Assembly: GCA_044226365.1 (NCBI GenBank)
Contig: JBGAHE010000025.1
Location: forward strand, 1-64,000
From: JALHNI01 sp044226365
Lineage (GTDB): Bacteria; Acidobacteriota; Terriglobia; Bryobacterales; Bryobacteraceae
Length of the DNA: 64,000 nt
Reading direction: 5' to 3'
A program made the position numbers and the translations under genes. This document shows positions 50,716 through 59,379 of the stretch, piece after piece (positions within the stretch are counted from its first letter, which is position 1; each line of letters opens with the position of its first letter). Below the pieces are notes generated by a model, which saw only the letters and a list, made by a program, of their open reading frames with translations, made no database searches and was not told the DNA's origin.

Positions 50716-53382
50716 CTATTCCTGGCGAAGAGCCTGTCGAGGGTCCACCCGCAGAGCCCGAATGATCACCGGAACCGTCGCCAGTGTACAAATAATCGTC
50801 AGACAGAGCAGCGGAAAACTCACCCGCCCGACTGACCACGGCCGCACCTGAAACAACATCGGCTCAATCAGTGGCATAGCAAAATACGACACCACCGCGC
50901 CCAGCAGCACCCCCGTCACCAGCACGCGCACCGCACCGCCCGCCATCCGCCGCGCGATGTCCCATGGCGAAGCGCCAATCGCCAGCCGCAGCCCGATCTC
51001 CTTGAACGCGCGCGTAAAGGAGAAGTGCAACAGACCCACCAAACCCAGCGCCGCCACCAGCAGTGCCAGCACACCCAGGAACGACGACAGCCAACCGAGC
51101 AGACGCTCCCGGCGCAACGTGCCGTCGAGCAAATCCGGATACGGCGTCTGGCTTGTGATGCGCACGCTGGGTGCCAGGCGCCCCAGGGCCCGCGTCAGAT
51201 CGACGTCGTCCCCACGGACGCTCAGCGTCGCCTGGTTCATGCTTTCGTACGGCGCGATCACCAGCGGCTCGATCGGCTGGTGCAGATTCACTACCTGGAA
51301 GTCCGCCACCACGCCAATCACCTTCTGCGCGATCGGCCCCTGTGGCGATTGTCGCTGAAACTCGAAGCCCAATGGCTGGGCTTGGCCCAAGTACTGCCGC
51401 ACGAAGGACTCGCTCACCAAAACTGCGGGCGTCCCTAAGTCCGCCGGCGCAAAGTCGCGGCCCGCGCGCAGCGCAATCGAGAACGTAGCCAGAAATCCCG
51501 GCGACCCGCCCAGATAAATCGGCCGTGGCGATGGCCGCCCCTCCCCCAGCAGGACCGTAGCCCGCGCCTGGCGACCCTCGGCCGGCACACACGTCGAGAG
51601 GCTCGCGGCCTCCACCCCAGGCTCGCGCCCCAGGGCGTCCATCAACTTCGTGGTGGACTCCGTCGTCCACGAACCCGGCTCGGTCGCCACCGTCGCCACC
51701 GTCACGCGCTCCGGCACAAACCCCAGGTCCGCTCGTTCCAGGTTGCGCAACGACGTCCCCAACAATCCCGCAAAGTGCAGCACGACGAACGTCAACGCCA
51801 CCTGCAGGGCCACCAGCGGATGCAGCAGCCGCGCAGTGGCCGGCAAGGCGCCGGCCCGCATCGCCCCGGCCAGCGATACGGACGAGGCTCGCCAGGCCGG
51901 CAGCAATCCGAACAGCAGCGTGGACAGTCCGCCGGCCACCAATAAAAACGCAAGAAAGCGGCGGTCCGGCTGCAGATCCAGAAACGCAGGAAAGTCCGCT
52001 GCGCCCAGCCGCGCCACGATCGCCGGCCCAGCCAACTGGGCGATCACCCACCCCAAGATACAAGCCACCCCGGCCAGCAGCACGCTCTCCACCAACATCT
52101 GCCGCATCACCCGCCAGCGCCCCGCCCCAATCGCCATGCGCAACGCAAACTCGCGTTCGCGAGCCACCGCGCGCGCCACCAGCAGATTGCCGACGTTCGC
52201 ACACGCGGCCAGTAGCACCAGGCCCACGATCATCGCCACAATCCACAGCGGCTTCTCGAATTGCGAGCGCATATACGTGGAGATGTCGGCGGCGGGATGA
52301 ATCAGCAGCTTGGCGTTGCGATAGTCGCGCAGCGACGCTTCCTGCCCCCGCCGCCCCCGGGGCACGTGCAACAGCGCTTCGTTCTGCTGCCGATAGTCCT
52401 CGAAGGTCTTCTGCAGGCGCGCCCCGGTGGCTGGTCGATCCGCGCCATCGCGCCATCGCGCATGAACCTGGAAGAAAGTTGCTTCCGGACGCCGCACAAA
52501 CGCCGGGCGCATCCGTGTCGTAAGGGGCAGCCAGATGTCGGTGGGCGCCCCGGGTTCAGCCCCGTGGAAACCCTTCGGCGCCACGCCCGCCACTTCGTAG
52601 CGGCCCGCGTCCAGCCCGCGCACAAAGAGCGAGAATTGCCGCCCGATCACTCCCGGATCGCGGCGAAAGCGGCTCTCCCAAAAGCGATCGCTCAGCACCG
52701 CTCGCGCCGGCCCCACCGGCCATTCATCCCCTTCTGTGAGGAACCGGCCCAGCACCGGTTGCAGTTGCAGCGTGGCGAACGCCCCGCCGTTGATCCACTG
52801 CGGCCGGATCGGCTCATCCGGCGCGCCATCGAAACGCACCGTCTGGCGAGGACCGCCGAAGGAAACGCCGTAGAGTTCAAGATCCGGGGCCGCCGCCGTC
52901 CGCAATTTCTCAAACGCGGGATAGCTGAAGTTGACGTTCTCCCGCGAGCGCCACGCACCCCCCGGGCCCGGACCGTCATAAGCCAGAAACGCCAGTTGCT
53001 CCGGACGCGGCACCGGCAGCGGCCGCAACATCAGCGCATCCACCAGCGAGAAGGCCGTCGACGCCGCACCGATGGCGCACGAGAGCGACACCATCACCGC
53101 CACCGTCGACACCGGATTCTTCACCAGCATCCGCCAGCCGAAGCGCGCGTCCTGCCCCAGCGACTCTACCCACCCCGCCGCCTTCGCCTCCCGGCTCGCT
53201 TCGCGCACCCGCAGTTGACTCCCGAAGCGCCGGTGAACCTCGCGTTCCGCCTCTTCCCGCGTGCGGCCCTGGCGCATGTACTCATCCACGCGCTCATCCA
53301 GATGGAACTGCAGTTCGTCCTGCAGATCGCGTTCCAGCCGCTGCGTCCCGAAGGCGTTGGTGAGCCGTGTAAGCCGGGACAT
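50716..53382 (-). CDS. ADOP-type ABC transporter permease with N-terminal cytoplasmic domain
   Basis: The 888-residue permease starts with a cytoplasmic helical domain of about 80 residues (LERDLQDELQFHLDERVDEY, REEAEREVHRRFGSQLRVRE), the hallmark of PadR-linked ADOP proteins. The MacB_PCD/FtsX units follow: first helix VSTVAVMVSLSCAIGAASTA, a periplasmic domain, helices around LVLLAACANVGNLLVARAVA, then the second unit ending with helices and the FtsX loop FKEIGLRLAIGASPWDIA. It is encoded 8 bp after padR, in the same operon. As with other orphan permeases no ATPase is adjacent. Function is unknown; PadR is thought to control it in response to a small molecule or stress. Confidence 0.93.
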   Translation of the reverse strand: MSRLTRLTNAFGTQRLERDLQDELQFHLDERVDEYMRQGRTREEAEREVHRRFGSQLRVREASREAKAAGWVESLGQDARFGWRMLVKNPVSTVAVMVSLSCAIGAASTAFSLVDALMLRPLPVPRPEQLAFLAYDGPGPGGAWRSRENVNFSYPAFEKLRTAAAPDLELYGVSFGGPRQTVRFDGAPDEPIRPQWINGGAFATLQLQPVLGRFLTEGDEWPVGPARAVLSDRFWESRFRRDPGVIGRQFSLFVRGLDAGRYEVAGVAPKGFHGAEPGAPTDIWLPLTTRMRPAFVRRPEATFFQVHARWRDGADRPATGARLQKTFEDYRQQNEALLHVPRGRRGQEASLRDYRNAKLLIHPAADISTYMRSQFEKPLWIVAMIVGLVLLAACANVGNLLVARAVAREREFALRMAIGAGRWRVMRQMLVESVLLAGVACILGWVIAQLAGPAIVARLGAADFPAFLDLQPDRRFLAFLLVAGGLSTLLFGLLPAWRASSVSLAGAMRAGALPATARLLHPLVALQVALTFVVLHFAGLLGTSLRNLERADLGFVPERVTVATVATEPGSWTTESTTKLMDALGREPGVEAASLSTCVPAEGRQARATVLLGEGRPSPRPIYLGGSPGFLATFSIALRAGRDFAPADLGTPAVLVSESFVRQYLGQAQPLGFEFQRQSPQGPIAQKVIGVVADFQVVNLHQPIEPLVIAPYESMNQATLSVRGDDVDLTRALGRLAPSVRITSQTPYPDLLDGTLRRERLLGWLSSFLGVLALLVAALGLVGLLHFSFTRAFKEIGLRLAIGASPWDIARRMAGGAVRVLVTGVLLGAVVSYFAMPLIEPMLFQVRPWSVGRVSFPLLCLTIICTLATVPVIIRALRVDPRQALRQE

Positions 53383-53390
53383 TGGGAAGC

Positions 53391-53720
53391 TTATGCCAGG
53401 CTCAGAATGCGGCCCACGGCGTCCGTGATCGCCCGCCAGCGCACCGCCTCAGTATCGAGATAACGGCGTCCTTCGTCGGTAATCTCGTACACCCGCGCCC
53501 GCCGCTTATTCGCCGTAATCACCCACTTGGCGTCGATCCAGCCGCTCTCCTCCAGCCGATGCAATGCCGGATAAAGCGAGCCTTCTTCCACCCGCAACAC
53601 GTCTTCGGAGATGGCTTCGATTTGCGTGGCCAAACCATAGCCGTGGAGCGGTCCGCGGCTGGCCAACAGCTTCAGCACCAGCAGGGGAAGCGAGCCTTGT
53701 AGTGCATCGGGACGGGCCAT
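53391..53720 (-). CDS. PadR-family transcriptional regulator
   Basis: The 109-residue protein is a compact PadR winged helix: LPLLVLKLLASRGPLHGYGL, then VEEGSLYPALHRLEESGWID and a wing KRRARVYEITDEGRRYL. A last helix (TDAVGRILSLA) serves dimerisation. The serine in VEEGSLYPALHR, the PadR signature, is present. It leads the ADOP permease gene by 8 bp. A dyad ATCAG (53722-53726)/CTGAT (53744-53748) lies directly upstream, and could be its own operator. PadR proteins usually repress their operon and release on ligand binding. Confidence 0.93.
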   Translation of the reverse strand: MARPDALQGSLPLLVLKLLASRGPLHGYGLATQIEAISEDVLRVEEGSLYPALHRLEESGWIDAKWVITANKRRARVYEITDEGRRYLDTEAVRWRAITDAVGRILSLA

Positions 53721-53770
53721 GATCAGTTTTCTTGGTGAGAATTCTGATTATGGCAGATCGGCGCTCAGAG

Positions 53771-54166
53771 TCAAGTCGTGGGCCCCGCCCACTGACCATC
53801 GGCTCCTCGCGTAAAGAGAAAACCACGCGCTTGCCGCTTCTCGAAATTCAGACCCGGCAAATGCACCGCGGACTCTGCGACTTCCACCGCCTGAATCATC
53901 GCCGACCCCAACCGCAGCCGTTCCACCTCCGGCCGAATGGTCGCCCACACCTCGCCGATTTCGCCGACCAGCGCCGGGTCGGTGGTCTTCTTGTGCGTGC
54001 GATAACTCAACGTGAACAGGTTGCTCCCGTTCGAAAACTTCGTGACCACCGGCTCGTTCATCAGCACAACGTGCCGTCCCGAGAGCAACCGTACGATTCG
54101 CCCCTGCGGCGTCGAGCAACCGCTGAGAAGAAGCAGGAAGACAGCCACGGGCCTGAAAGCTCGCAT
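53771..54166 (-). CDS. Small lipoprotein of unknown function
   Basis: This 131-residue protein starts MRAFRPVAVFLLLLSGC, a lipobox with Cys17, so it is a probable lipoprotein. The mature part has alternating charged and hydrophobic strands (GRHVVLMNEPVVTKFSNGSN, then LFTLSYRTHKKTTDP) and an amphipathic C-terminal part (RPEVERLRLGSAMIQAVEVA). No family is recognised. It is divergent from the GDPD gene by 55 bp and lies 50 bp upstream of padR on the same strand, without obvious functional link. Confidence 0.7.
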   Translation of the reverse strand: MRAFRPVAVFLLLLSGCSTPQGRIVRLLSGRHVVLMNEPVVTKFSNGSNLFTLSYRTHKKTTDPALVGEIGEVWATIRPEVERLRLGSAMIQAVEVAESAVHLPGLNFEKRQARGFLFTRGADGQWAGPTT

Positions 54167-54221
54167 CCCCCGACGATAGCAAGTTGCTCGCGGCCTGTCC
54201 GGCAGAGTGAAATAGAGGGCG

Positions 54222-55067
54222 ATGCGTTCCCTCCTCTTCTCCGCCCTGCTGGCGACTTCCCTTCACGCCGCCCCGCCCGTCGTTGCCGCCCATCGCGGTG
54301 GCGCGTCACTCATGCCGGAGAACACCTTGCCCGCCTTCGAAAACGCGCTCCGTCTCGGCGTACCGATTCTCGAGTTCGACATCAACCTCACCGCCGACGG
54401 CCAGTTGGTCCTCCACCATGACTCCGACGTGAACCCCGAAGTCTGCCAGCCCGTACCCGGCTCGAGCGTCAAGCCCGGACCCATCCGCCTGCTCACGCTC
54501 GCTCAACTGCGCGAGTTCGATTGCGGCTCACGCCGTCCGGCTTCGCGCCCCAAGCAAGCCCTCTCGCCCGGCGCCGGCATGCCCACACTCGACGAATTCT
54601 TTCGCACCGTCGCCGGCAGCCGCGCCCTCTTGCTGGGCGAAACCAAAATGCCCGCCCCGGATGCCCCGCAACCCATCGACCCCATCCGCTTCGTCAACCT
54701 GATTGAGCCCCTCGTGCGTAAGTACAAACTGGAGGACCGCTTCATTCTGCAGTCCTTCGACTACCGCACCATCGACGCCATGCGTAAAAAGAATCCGCGC
54801 ATCGCCCGATGCCTGCTCGGTGCGCGCCGCTTCAAGCCGGACTATCTCAAGCTCGCCCGCGAGCACGGCGCCACCCACCTGATGATGACCCTGCCCGATG
54901 CCGACGCCGCCGGCTTCCAGCAATTGAAAAACGCCGGCCTCAAGCTCTTCACCGGCACCGCGAATCGCGAAGCCGAATGGCCCGACTACGTGCGCTTAGG
55001 CTTCGACGCCATCCTTACCGACGACCCGGAAGCGGCGCTGGCCTTCCTGCGGCGTCAGCCGAAGTAG
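54222..55067 (+). CDS. Secreted glycerophosphodiester phosphodiesterase (GDPD)
   Basis: The 281-residue enzyme has a signal peptide (MRSLLFSALLATSLHA). The GDPD TIM-barrel signature is complete: AAHRGG with His24 and Arg25, MPENTLPAF with Glu33, ILEFDINLTADGQLVLHHD with Glu51, Asp53 and His66, all catalytic or calcium-binding positions. Later strands include ETKMPAP, FILQSFDYRTIDAM and LFTGTANREAEWPDYVRLGF, the family's exit block. It hydrolyses glycerophosphodiesters to glycerol-3-phosphate and an alcohol, in the periplasm here. The 3' end overlaps the C-terminal codons of the convergent ankyrin-fusion gene by 53 bp. Confidence 0.92.
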   Translation: MRSLLFSALLATSLHAAPPVVAAHRGGASLMPENTLPAFENALRLGVPILEFDINLTADGQLVLHHDSDVNPEVCQPVPGSSVKPGPIRLLTLAQLREFDCGSRRPASRPKQALSPGAGMPTLDEFFRTVAGSRALLLGETKMPAPDAPQPIDPIRFVNLIEPLVRKYKLEDRFILQSFDYRTIDAMRKKNPRIARCLLGARRFKPDYLKLAREHGATHLMMTLPDADAAGFQQLKNAGLKLFTGTANREAEWPDYVRLGFDAILTDDPEAALAFLRRQPK

Positions 55068-56919
55068 TCGTCACCGGCATCGTCGCCAGCAACGCCATCG
55101 TGGACCACGCTCCCGCCGAAGCCGAAATCCACTGATGGTGGCCATACGGATAACCGAAGTCCATAATCGGCTGCACCGGATGACTGCGGCTCAACACCGG
55201 CCACGAGCCATCCGGACGCTGCTGGGCCAGCAGATACGCCACCCCGCGCCGATACGCCGGATGCGTCGCCGGCACCCCTGCCACATACAACGCATATAAG
55301 GACTCGCCCGTCGCATACGCATCGGACTGCAGCATCGGCAACTGCGCCCAACCGCCATCCGGACGCTGCAGCGCCAGCAATCCCTTCACCGCCGCCTCAT
55401 GCTTCGCTCCCGCCCAAGCCAGGCCCATCAGCCGCAACGCGTGGTCTTCGGTATCGCGGGGCGTTTGCGCTTGCAGCCATTGCGCCGCCCGCGTCACCCG
55501 CTCGCGAAATTCCGCGGCCCGTCCTGGCAACGGCATCAACTGCAGAGCCCGCATCGCGACCGCCGTAAAAGTGATGTCCGTATACTCCTGCGGCGGACGG
55601 TAATCCTGCGACTTGAAGCGCCCACTCGGCTCCTGCCGCGTCGAGATGTGATGCACCATCATCTCCACCGGAAAAGTCAGCGTACGGCTCTCCGCCGCGA
55701 TGCCCAGCACCGGATACGGATTGATGTCCGGCACACTGGTGCCAATCAGATTCGACCTTGCCCGCCGTCCCCGCGCCAGGTTTGCCGCCGTCTCATACTC
55801 CTCGCGGGCCAGCTTCGCATTGATCGGCACTCCCCGCTCGCGCGCCATCACCGCGGCCATCGCCGGCAGCGAGTTGTGATGGCAGGACGTGCACTTCATC
55901 GCCGCCGTCAGCGGCGCGCCGATCTTCTGCAGCCCCGGCAAACTGCGTTCCACGGCCGCCTTCACCGAATTCTCTTTCAGCGGCGCCGGCAACGGCTCAC
56001 TCCCTCCTGGCTCCGGCGCACCCGCCTTGCGCAACGCCGCCACGATCGGCGTCTCGCCGAAGCGCAATGCCAACGAAAGCGCCGTCTCGCCCAGGTCATT
56101 CTTCGGCTTCGGATCGGCGCCCTTGGCCAGCAGATAGTCCACCACGGCCCGCGCGCCGGGTTCATAGGAAATCGCCGCCCGCATCAACGCCGTGTAGCCC
56201 CGCCGGTCCACCGCGTTCACCTCCGCGCCCTTCTCCGCCAGCATCTTCACCATGGTGAGATCCCCGAAGCCGGCCGCATCCTGCAGAGCGGTGCGCATCT
56301 GCCGCGCTCCATTCGGCGACGCGCCTTGCGCCAGCGCGATCTCCACACATTCGCGGCAATGGCCAAAGGCACTGGAGCGCGCCAGTTCCTGATTGTCCGC
56401 CACCTTCGCGCCCTTGGCGATCAGCAACCGCATCAGAGCCAGGTCGCCATTCACGCCCGAACGCAATAGGGCCGTAAAGCCATTCGCGGGCTTGGCCGAC
56501 GGATTCGCTCCCTTCTCGAGCAGCAAGGCCGCCACAGCCGCGTTACCCGGCCGGTCCGCCGCAATCATCAGCGCCGTATCGCCCGCGCCGGTAACGGCAT
56601 CCACTTTGGCGCCGCGCTCAAGCAGCAAGCGAGTTTTGGCGAGATCATAGGCCGCCATGTGCAGCGCCGTTACCCCATCGGCATTCGCCGCATTCACGTC
56701 CGCCCCCGCGTCGAGCAGCGCGCGCATCACCTCCGGCCCCGCCGCCATCACCGCATACATCAGGGGCGTCAAGCCATCGTCGTTGGCCACATCCAAACCC
56801 GCTTTGGACGTCACCTGTGCCTTCACCGCCCGTACGTCGCCCGCGCGAATGGCCTGATAAACAGCCGAATCCGCCGCCAGCGCGGTCATCGCCCCCACTA
56901 CCACCCACAGCAAGCGCAT
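55015..56919 (-). CDS. Ankyrin-repeat, c-heme and alpha/alpha-toroid fusion protein
   Basis: The ATG at 56919 is preceded by GGAGG 9 bp away and opens a signal peptide (MRLLWVVVGAMTALAA). The 634-residue product has about eight ankyrin repeats to residue 305 (TPLMYAVMAAGPEVMRALLD, TALHMAAYDLAKTRLLLERG, TALMRAAISYEPGARAVVDY). A linker follows, then a c-type heme motif CTSCHH with Cys343, Cys346 and His347. The C-terminal part (about 375-610) carries QRPDGGW and QRPDGSW motifs, like squalene-cyclase/prenyltransferase (alpha/alpha)6 barrels. The heme motif requires export to the periplasm, consistent with the signal. Each module is known separately; the combination is unusual to me. No reaction can be assigned. 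It overlaps the convergent GDPD gene by 53 bp and lies 33 bp upstream of the phosphoglucomutase gene. Confidence 0.82.
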   Translation of the reverse strand: MRLLWVVVGAMTALAADSAVYQAIRAGDVRAVKAQVTSKAGLDVANDDGLTPLMYAVMAAGPEVMRALLDAGADVNAANADGVTALHMAAYDLAKTRLLLERGAKVDAVTGAGDTALMIAADRPGNAAVAALLLEKGANPSAKPANGFTALLRSGVNGDLALMRLLIAKGAKVADNQELARSSAFGHCRECVEIALAQGASPNGARQMRTALQDAAGFGDLTMVKMLAEKGAEVNAVDRRGYTALMRAAISYEPGARAVVDYLLAKGADPKPKNDLGETALSLALRFGETPIVAALRKAGAPEPGGSEPLPAPLKENSVKAAVERSLPGLQKIGAPLTAAMKCTSCHHNSLPAMAAVMARERGVPINAKLAREEYETAANLARGRRARSNLIGTSVPDINPYPVLGIAAESRTLTFPVEMMVHHISTRQEPSGRFKSQDYRPPQEYTDITFTAVAMRALQLMPLPGRAAEFRERVTRAAQWLQAQTPRDTEDHALRLMGLAWAGAKHEAAVKGLLALQRPDGGWAQLPMLQSDAYATGESLYALYVAGVPATHPAYRRGVAYLLAQQRPDGSWPVLSRSHPVQPIMDFGYPYGHHQWISASAGAWSTMALLATMPVTTTSADAAGRPAPLPGRR

Positions 56920-56952
56920 TTCGGCCAACCTCCGTTGGCGATGCTAGCACGC

Positions 56953-58560
56953 CTACGCGAGAATCGCTTGCGCCCCCGCGATCAGCTCATCCAAATGCGC
57001 AGCGCTCTTCAGACTTTCCGCGTACAACTTGGTGATGTTCTCCGTGCCCGACGGACGCGCCGCAAACCAGCCGTTCGCCGTCTCCACCTTCAACCCGCCG
57101 ATCGCCGCGCCGTTGCCCGCCGCATGCGTCAACTTCGCCGTGATTGGATCGCCCGCCAGCGTCGTCGCCGCCACGGACTCCGCGTTCAGCTTCTTCAGCC
57201 GATCCTTCTGGTCCGGCGTCGCCGGCGTATCGATGCGCGTGTAATAAGAAACGCCAAACTTCGCCGCCAGCTTCGCATAGCGCTGCGCCGGATCCTCGCC
57301 CGTGCGGGCCGTGATCTCCGCCGCCAGCAGACCCAGAATCAACCCGTCTTTATCCGTCGACCAGGCCTTGCCATTCCGCCGCAGGAAGCTCGCCCCCGCG
57401 CTCTCCTCGCCGCCAAAGCACACCGACCCATCGAATAACCCCGGCGTGAACCACTTAAAGCCCACCGGCACTTCGAACAACCTGCGCCCGCGCGCCGCCA
57501 CCACGCGATTGATCACCGAACTCGACACCAGCGTCTTGCCGATCGCCGCCGTCGCCGGCCACTCCGGGCGCGCCTCCAACAGGTAATCGATGGCCGCCGC
57601 CAGGTAATGATTCGGATTCATCAACCCGGCCGAAGGCGTCACAATGCCGTGCCGGTCCGCATCCGGATCATTGCCAAAGGCGATATCGAACTTGTCCTTC
57701 AAACCCACCAGCGACGCCATCGCATACGGGCTCGAACAATCCATGCGGATCACCCCGTCATGATCCACCGTCATAAAGCCGAACGTCGGATCCACGCTTT
57801 GGTTCACCACGCTCATCGCCAGCCCGTACTGTTCGGCAATGCGCGCCCAGTAATCGACCGATGCCCCGCCCAGCGGATCCACGCCAATGCGGACGCCCGC
57901 CGCGCGAATCGCCTCCATGTCGATCACGTTCCCCAGATCGTTGATATAGGGCTTCGCCAGATCCATCGAGCGGACATTACCCGTGCCCCGCTTCACGCCT
58001 TTGTTCCCGCCGGCCAACAGTTCGTTCGCCCGCTTCTCCACCCAGCCCGTCACATCCGTATCGGCCGGCCCGCCGTTCGGTGGATTGTACTTAAAGCCGC
58101 CATCCGCCGGCGGATTGTGCGAAGGCGTGATCACGATGCCGTCGGCCCAATGCGCCGTACGGCCTTCGTTCTCCACCAGAATGGCGCGCGAAATCACCGG
58201 CGTCGGCGCGTAGCCGTCGCCTTCCTGCACCACCACATCCACGCCATTGGCCACCAGAACTTCAATCGCCGTTCTCTCCGCCCAGCGCGACGCCGCATGC
58301 GTATCCTTGCCCAGATACAAGGGTCCGTCGATTCCGTGGCCCGCGCGATACTCGCAGATCGCCTGCGTAATCGCCAGAATGTGCGCTTCATTGAAGGTCG
58401 ACTTGCTCGGCGTGCCCCGATGGCCGCTTGTCCCGAAGCTCACCCGCTGCAGCGGATTCTCCGGATTCGGCACGTAAACGTAGTAATCGTCCTCGAGCTT
58501 CGCTACGTCAATCAGTAAAGATGCAGGAGCCGGTTGGCCCGCCAGTGAGCTAATCGCCAT
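56953..58560 (-). CDS. pgm: Alpha-D-phosphohexomutase: phosphoglucomutase (glucose-specific)
   Basis: The start is placed at the ATG at 58560, giving 535 residues, close to E. coli Pgm; the longer open frame upstream overlaps the divergent methyltransferase gene and is a shadow. Motifs in order: RVSFGTSGHRG near the N-terminus, the phosphoserine loop ITPSHNPP with Ser147, the metal loop FGNDPDADRHGIV, the sugar-binding CFGGEESAGAS and the phosphate loop ARPSGTENITKLY. The enzyme converts glucose-1-phosphate and glucose-6-phosphate, linking glycogen and cell-wall sugar synthesis to glycolysis. The N-terminus has no signal. It starts 36 bp from the divergent methyltransferase gene. Confidence 0.93.
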   Translation of the reverse strand: MAISSLAGQPAPASLLIDVAKLEDDYYVYVPNPENPLQRVSFGTSGHRGTPSKSTFNEAHILAITQAICEYRAGHGIDGPLYLGKDTHAASRWAERTAIEVLVANGVDVVVQEGDGYAPTPVISRAILVENEGRTAHWADGIVITPSHNPPADGGFKYNPPNGGPADTDVTGWVEKRANELLAGGNKGVKRGTGNVRSMDLAKPYINDLGNVIDMEAIRAAGVRIGVDPLGGASVDYWARIAEQYGLAMSVVNQSVDPTFGFMTVDHDGVIRMDCSSPYAMASLVGLKDKFDIAFGNDPDADRHGIVTPSAGLMNPNHYLAAAIDYLLEARPEWPATAAIGKTLVSSSVINRVVAARGRRLFEVPVGFKWFTPGLFDGSVCFGGEESAGASFLRRNGKAWSTDKDGLILGLLAAEITARTGEDPAQRYAKLAAKFGVSYYTRIDTPATPDQKDRLKKLNAESVAATTLAGDPITAKLTHAAGNGAAIGGLKVETANGWFAARPSGTENITKLYAESLKSAAHLDELIAGAQAILA

Positions 58561-58596
58561 CAGACCTATCGTAAATGCTAACGTGAGGATTCGCCC

Positions 58597-59379
58597 ATGC
58601 CCGAATCCATTGGCCTGCACCATGCTCTGCTCAAGAGCATCCGCAAAGGCATTCAGAAAGGCTCCCTCACCGACGACGGCTATTGCGTCGCCGAGAGCTT
58701 CCACCTTTTGGAAGAAGCCTTGCGTGCCGAGTGCCAGCTTGCCGCGGTCGTGGTCTCCGAATCCGTCCGCTCCACCGTGGAGCGCCGGGTCAAAGGTCTG
58801 CGCGACGTTCGCGTCTACCAGCTTCCCGACCGCGACTTCAACGAACTCGCGGCCACCGAAAACAGTCAGGGCGTCATCTCGCTGGTGCGCCCCCCGGCCT
58901 GGACTCTCGACCAACTCTTCCGCGGCACCGCGCTGGTCGTCGTGCTCGATGGCCTGCAGGACCCCGGCAACGCCGGCACCATCCTTCGCTCCGCTGAAGC
59001 CTTCGGCGCCACCGGCGTGCTCGCCGTCAAAGGCACCGTGAACCTCTACAACCCCAAGGCCTTGCGCGCTTCTGCCGGCTCCCTGTTTCGTCTCCCCTGC
59101 ATCCAGGGCGTGGAAGCCGAGATGGCGCGCGCTGCTCTCTCCCAACGAAAGGTCGACACCTACGCCGCCATGCCCGGCGGCGGCAAGTCCCTCTACGACG
59201 TCGACCTCACCCGCAAAACCGCTCTCATCGTCGGCAGCGAAGGACGCGGCGTCGGTCAGGATCTCCGCACCGCCGCCCTCGATCTCGTCATCCCCACCAA
59301 CGGCGTCGAAAGTCTGAACGCCGCCATCGCCGCCAGCATCGTCCTCTACGAAGCCCGCCGCCAGCGGAGCGCCTCTTGA
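58597..59379 (+). CDS. TrmH/SpoU-family RNA 2'-O-methyltransferase
   Basis: This 260-residue SPOUT methyltransferase has an N-terminal substrate-binding domain (about 1-95, ending QGVISLVRPPAW). The knot domain carries the three motifs: LDGLQDPGNAGTILRSAEAF (motif 1), LIVGSEGRGVGQDL (motif 2) and IPTNGVESLNAAIAASIVLY (motif 3). It is of the RlmB/TrmH type and methylates the 2'-OH of a ribose in rRNA or tRNA using SAM; the site is not predictable. Its TGA stop overlaps the rarA TTG start by 4 bp, so the two are coupled. Confidence 0.92.
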   Translation: MPESIGLHHALLKSIRKGIQKGSLTDDGYCVAESFHLLEEALRAECQLAAVVVSESVRSTVERRVKGLRDVRVYQLPDRDFNELAATENSQGVISLVRPPAWTLDQLFRGTALVVVLDGLQDPGNAGTILRSAEAFGATGVLAVKGTVNLYNPKALRASAGSLFRLPCIQGVEAEMARAALSQRKVDTYAAMPGGGKSLYDVDLTRKTALIVGSEGRGVGQDLRTAALDLVIPTNGVESLNAAIAASIVLYEARRQRSAS

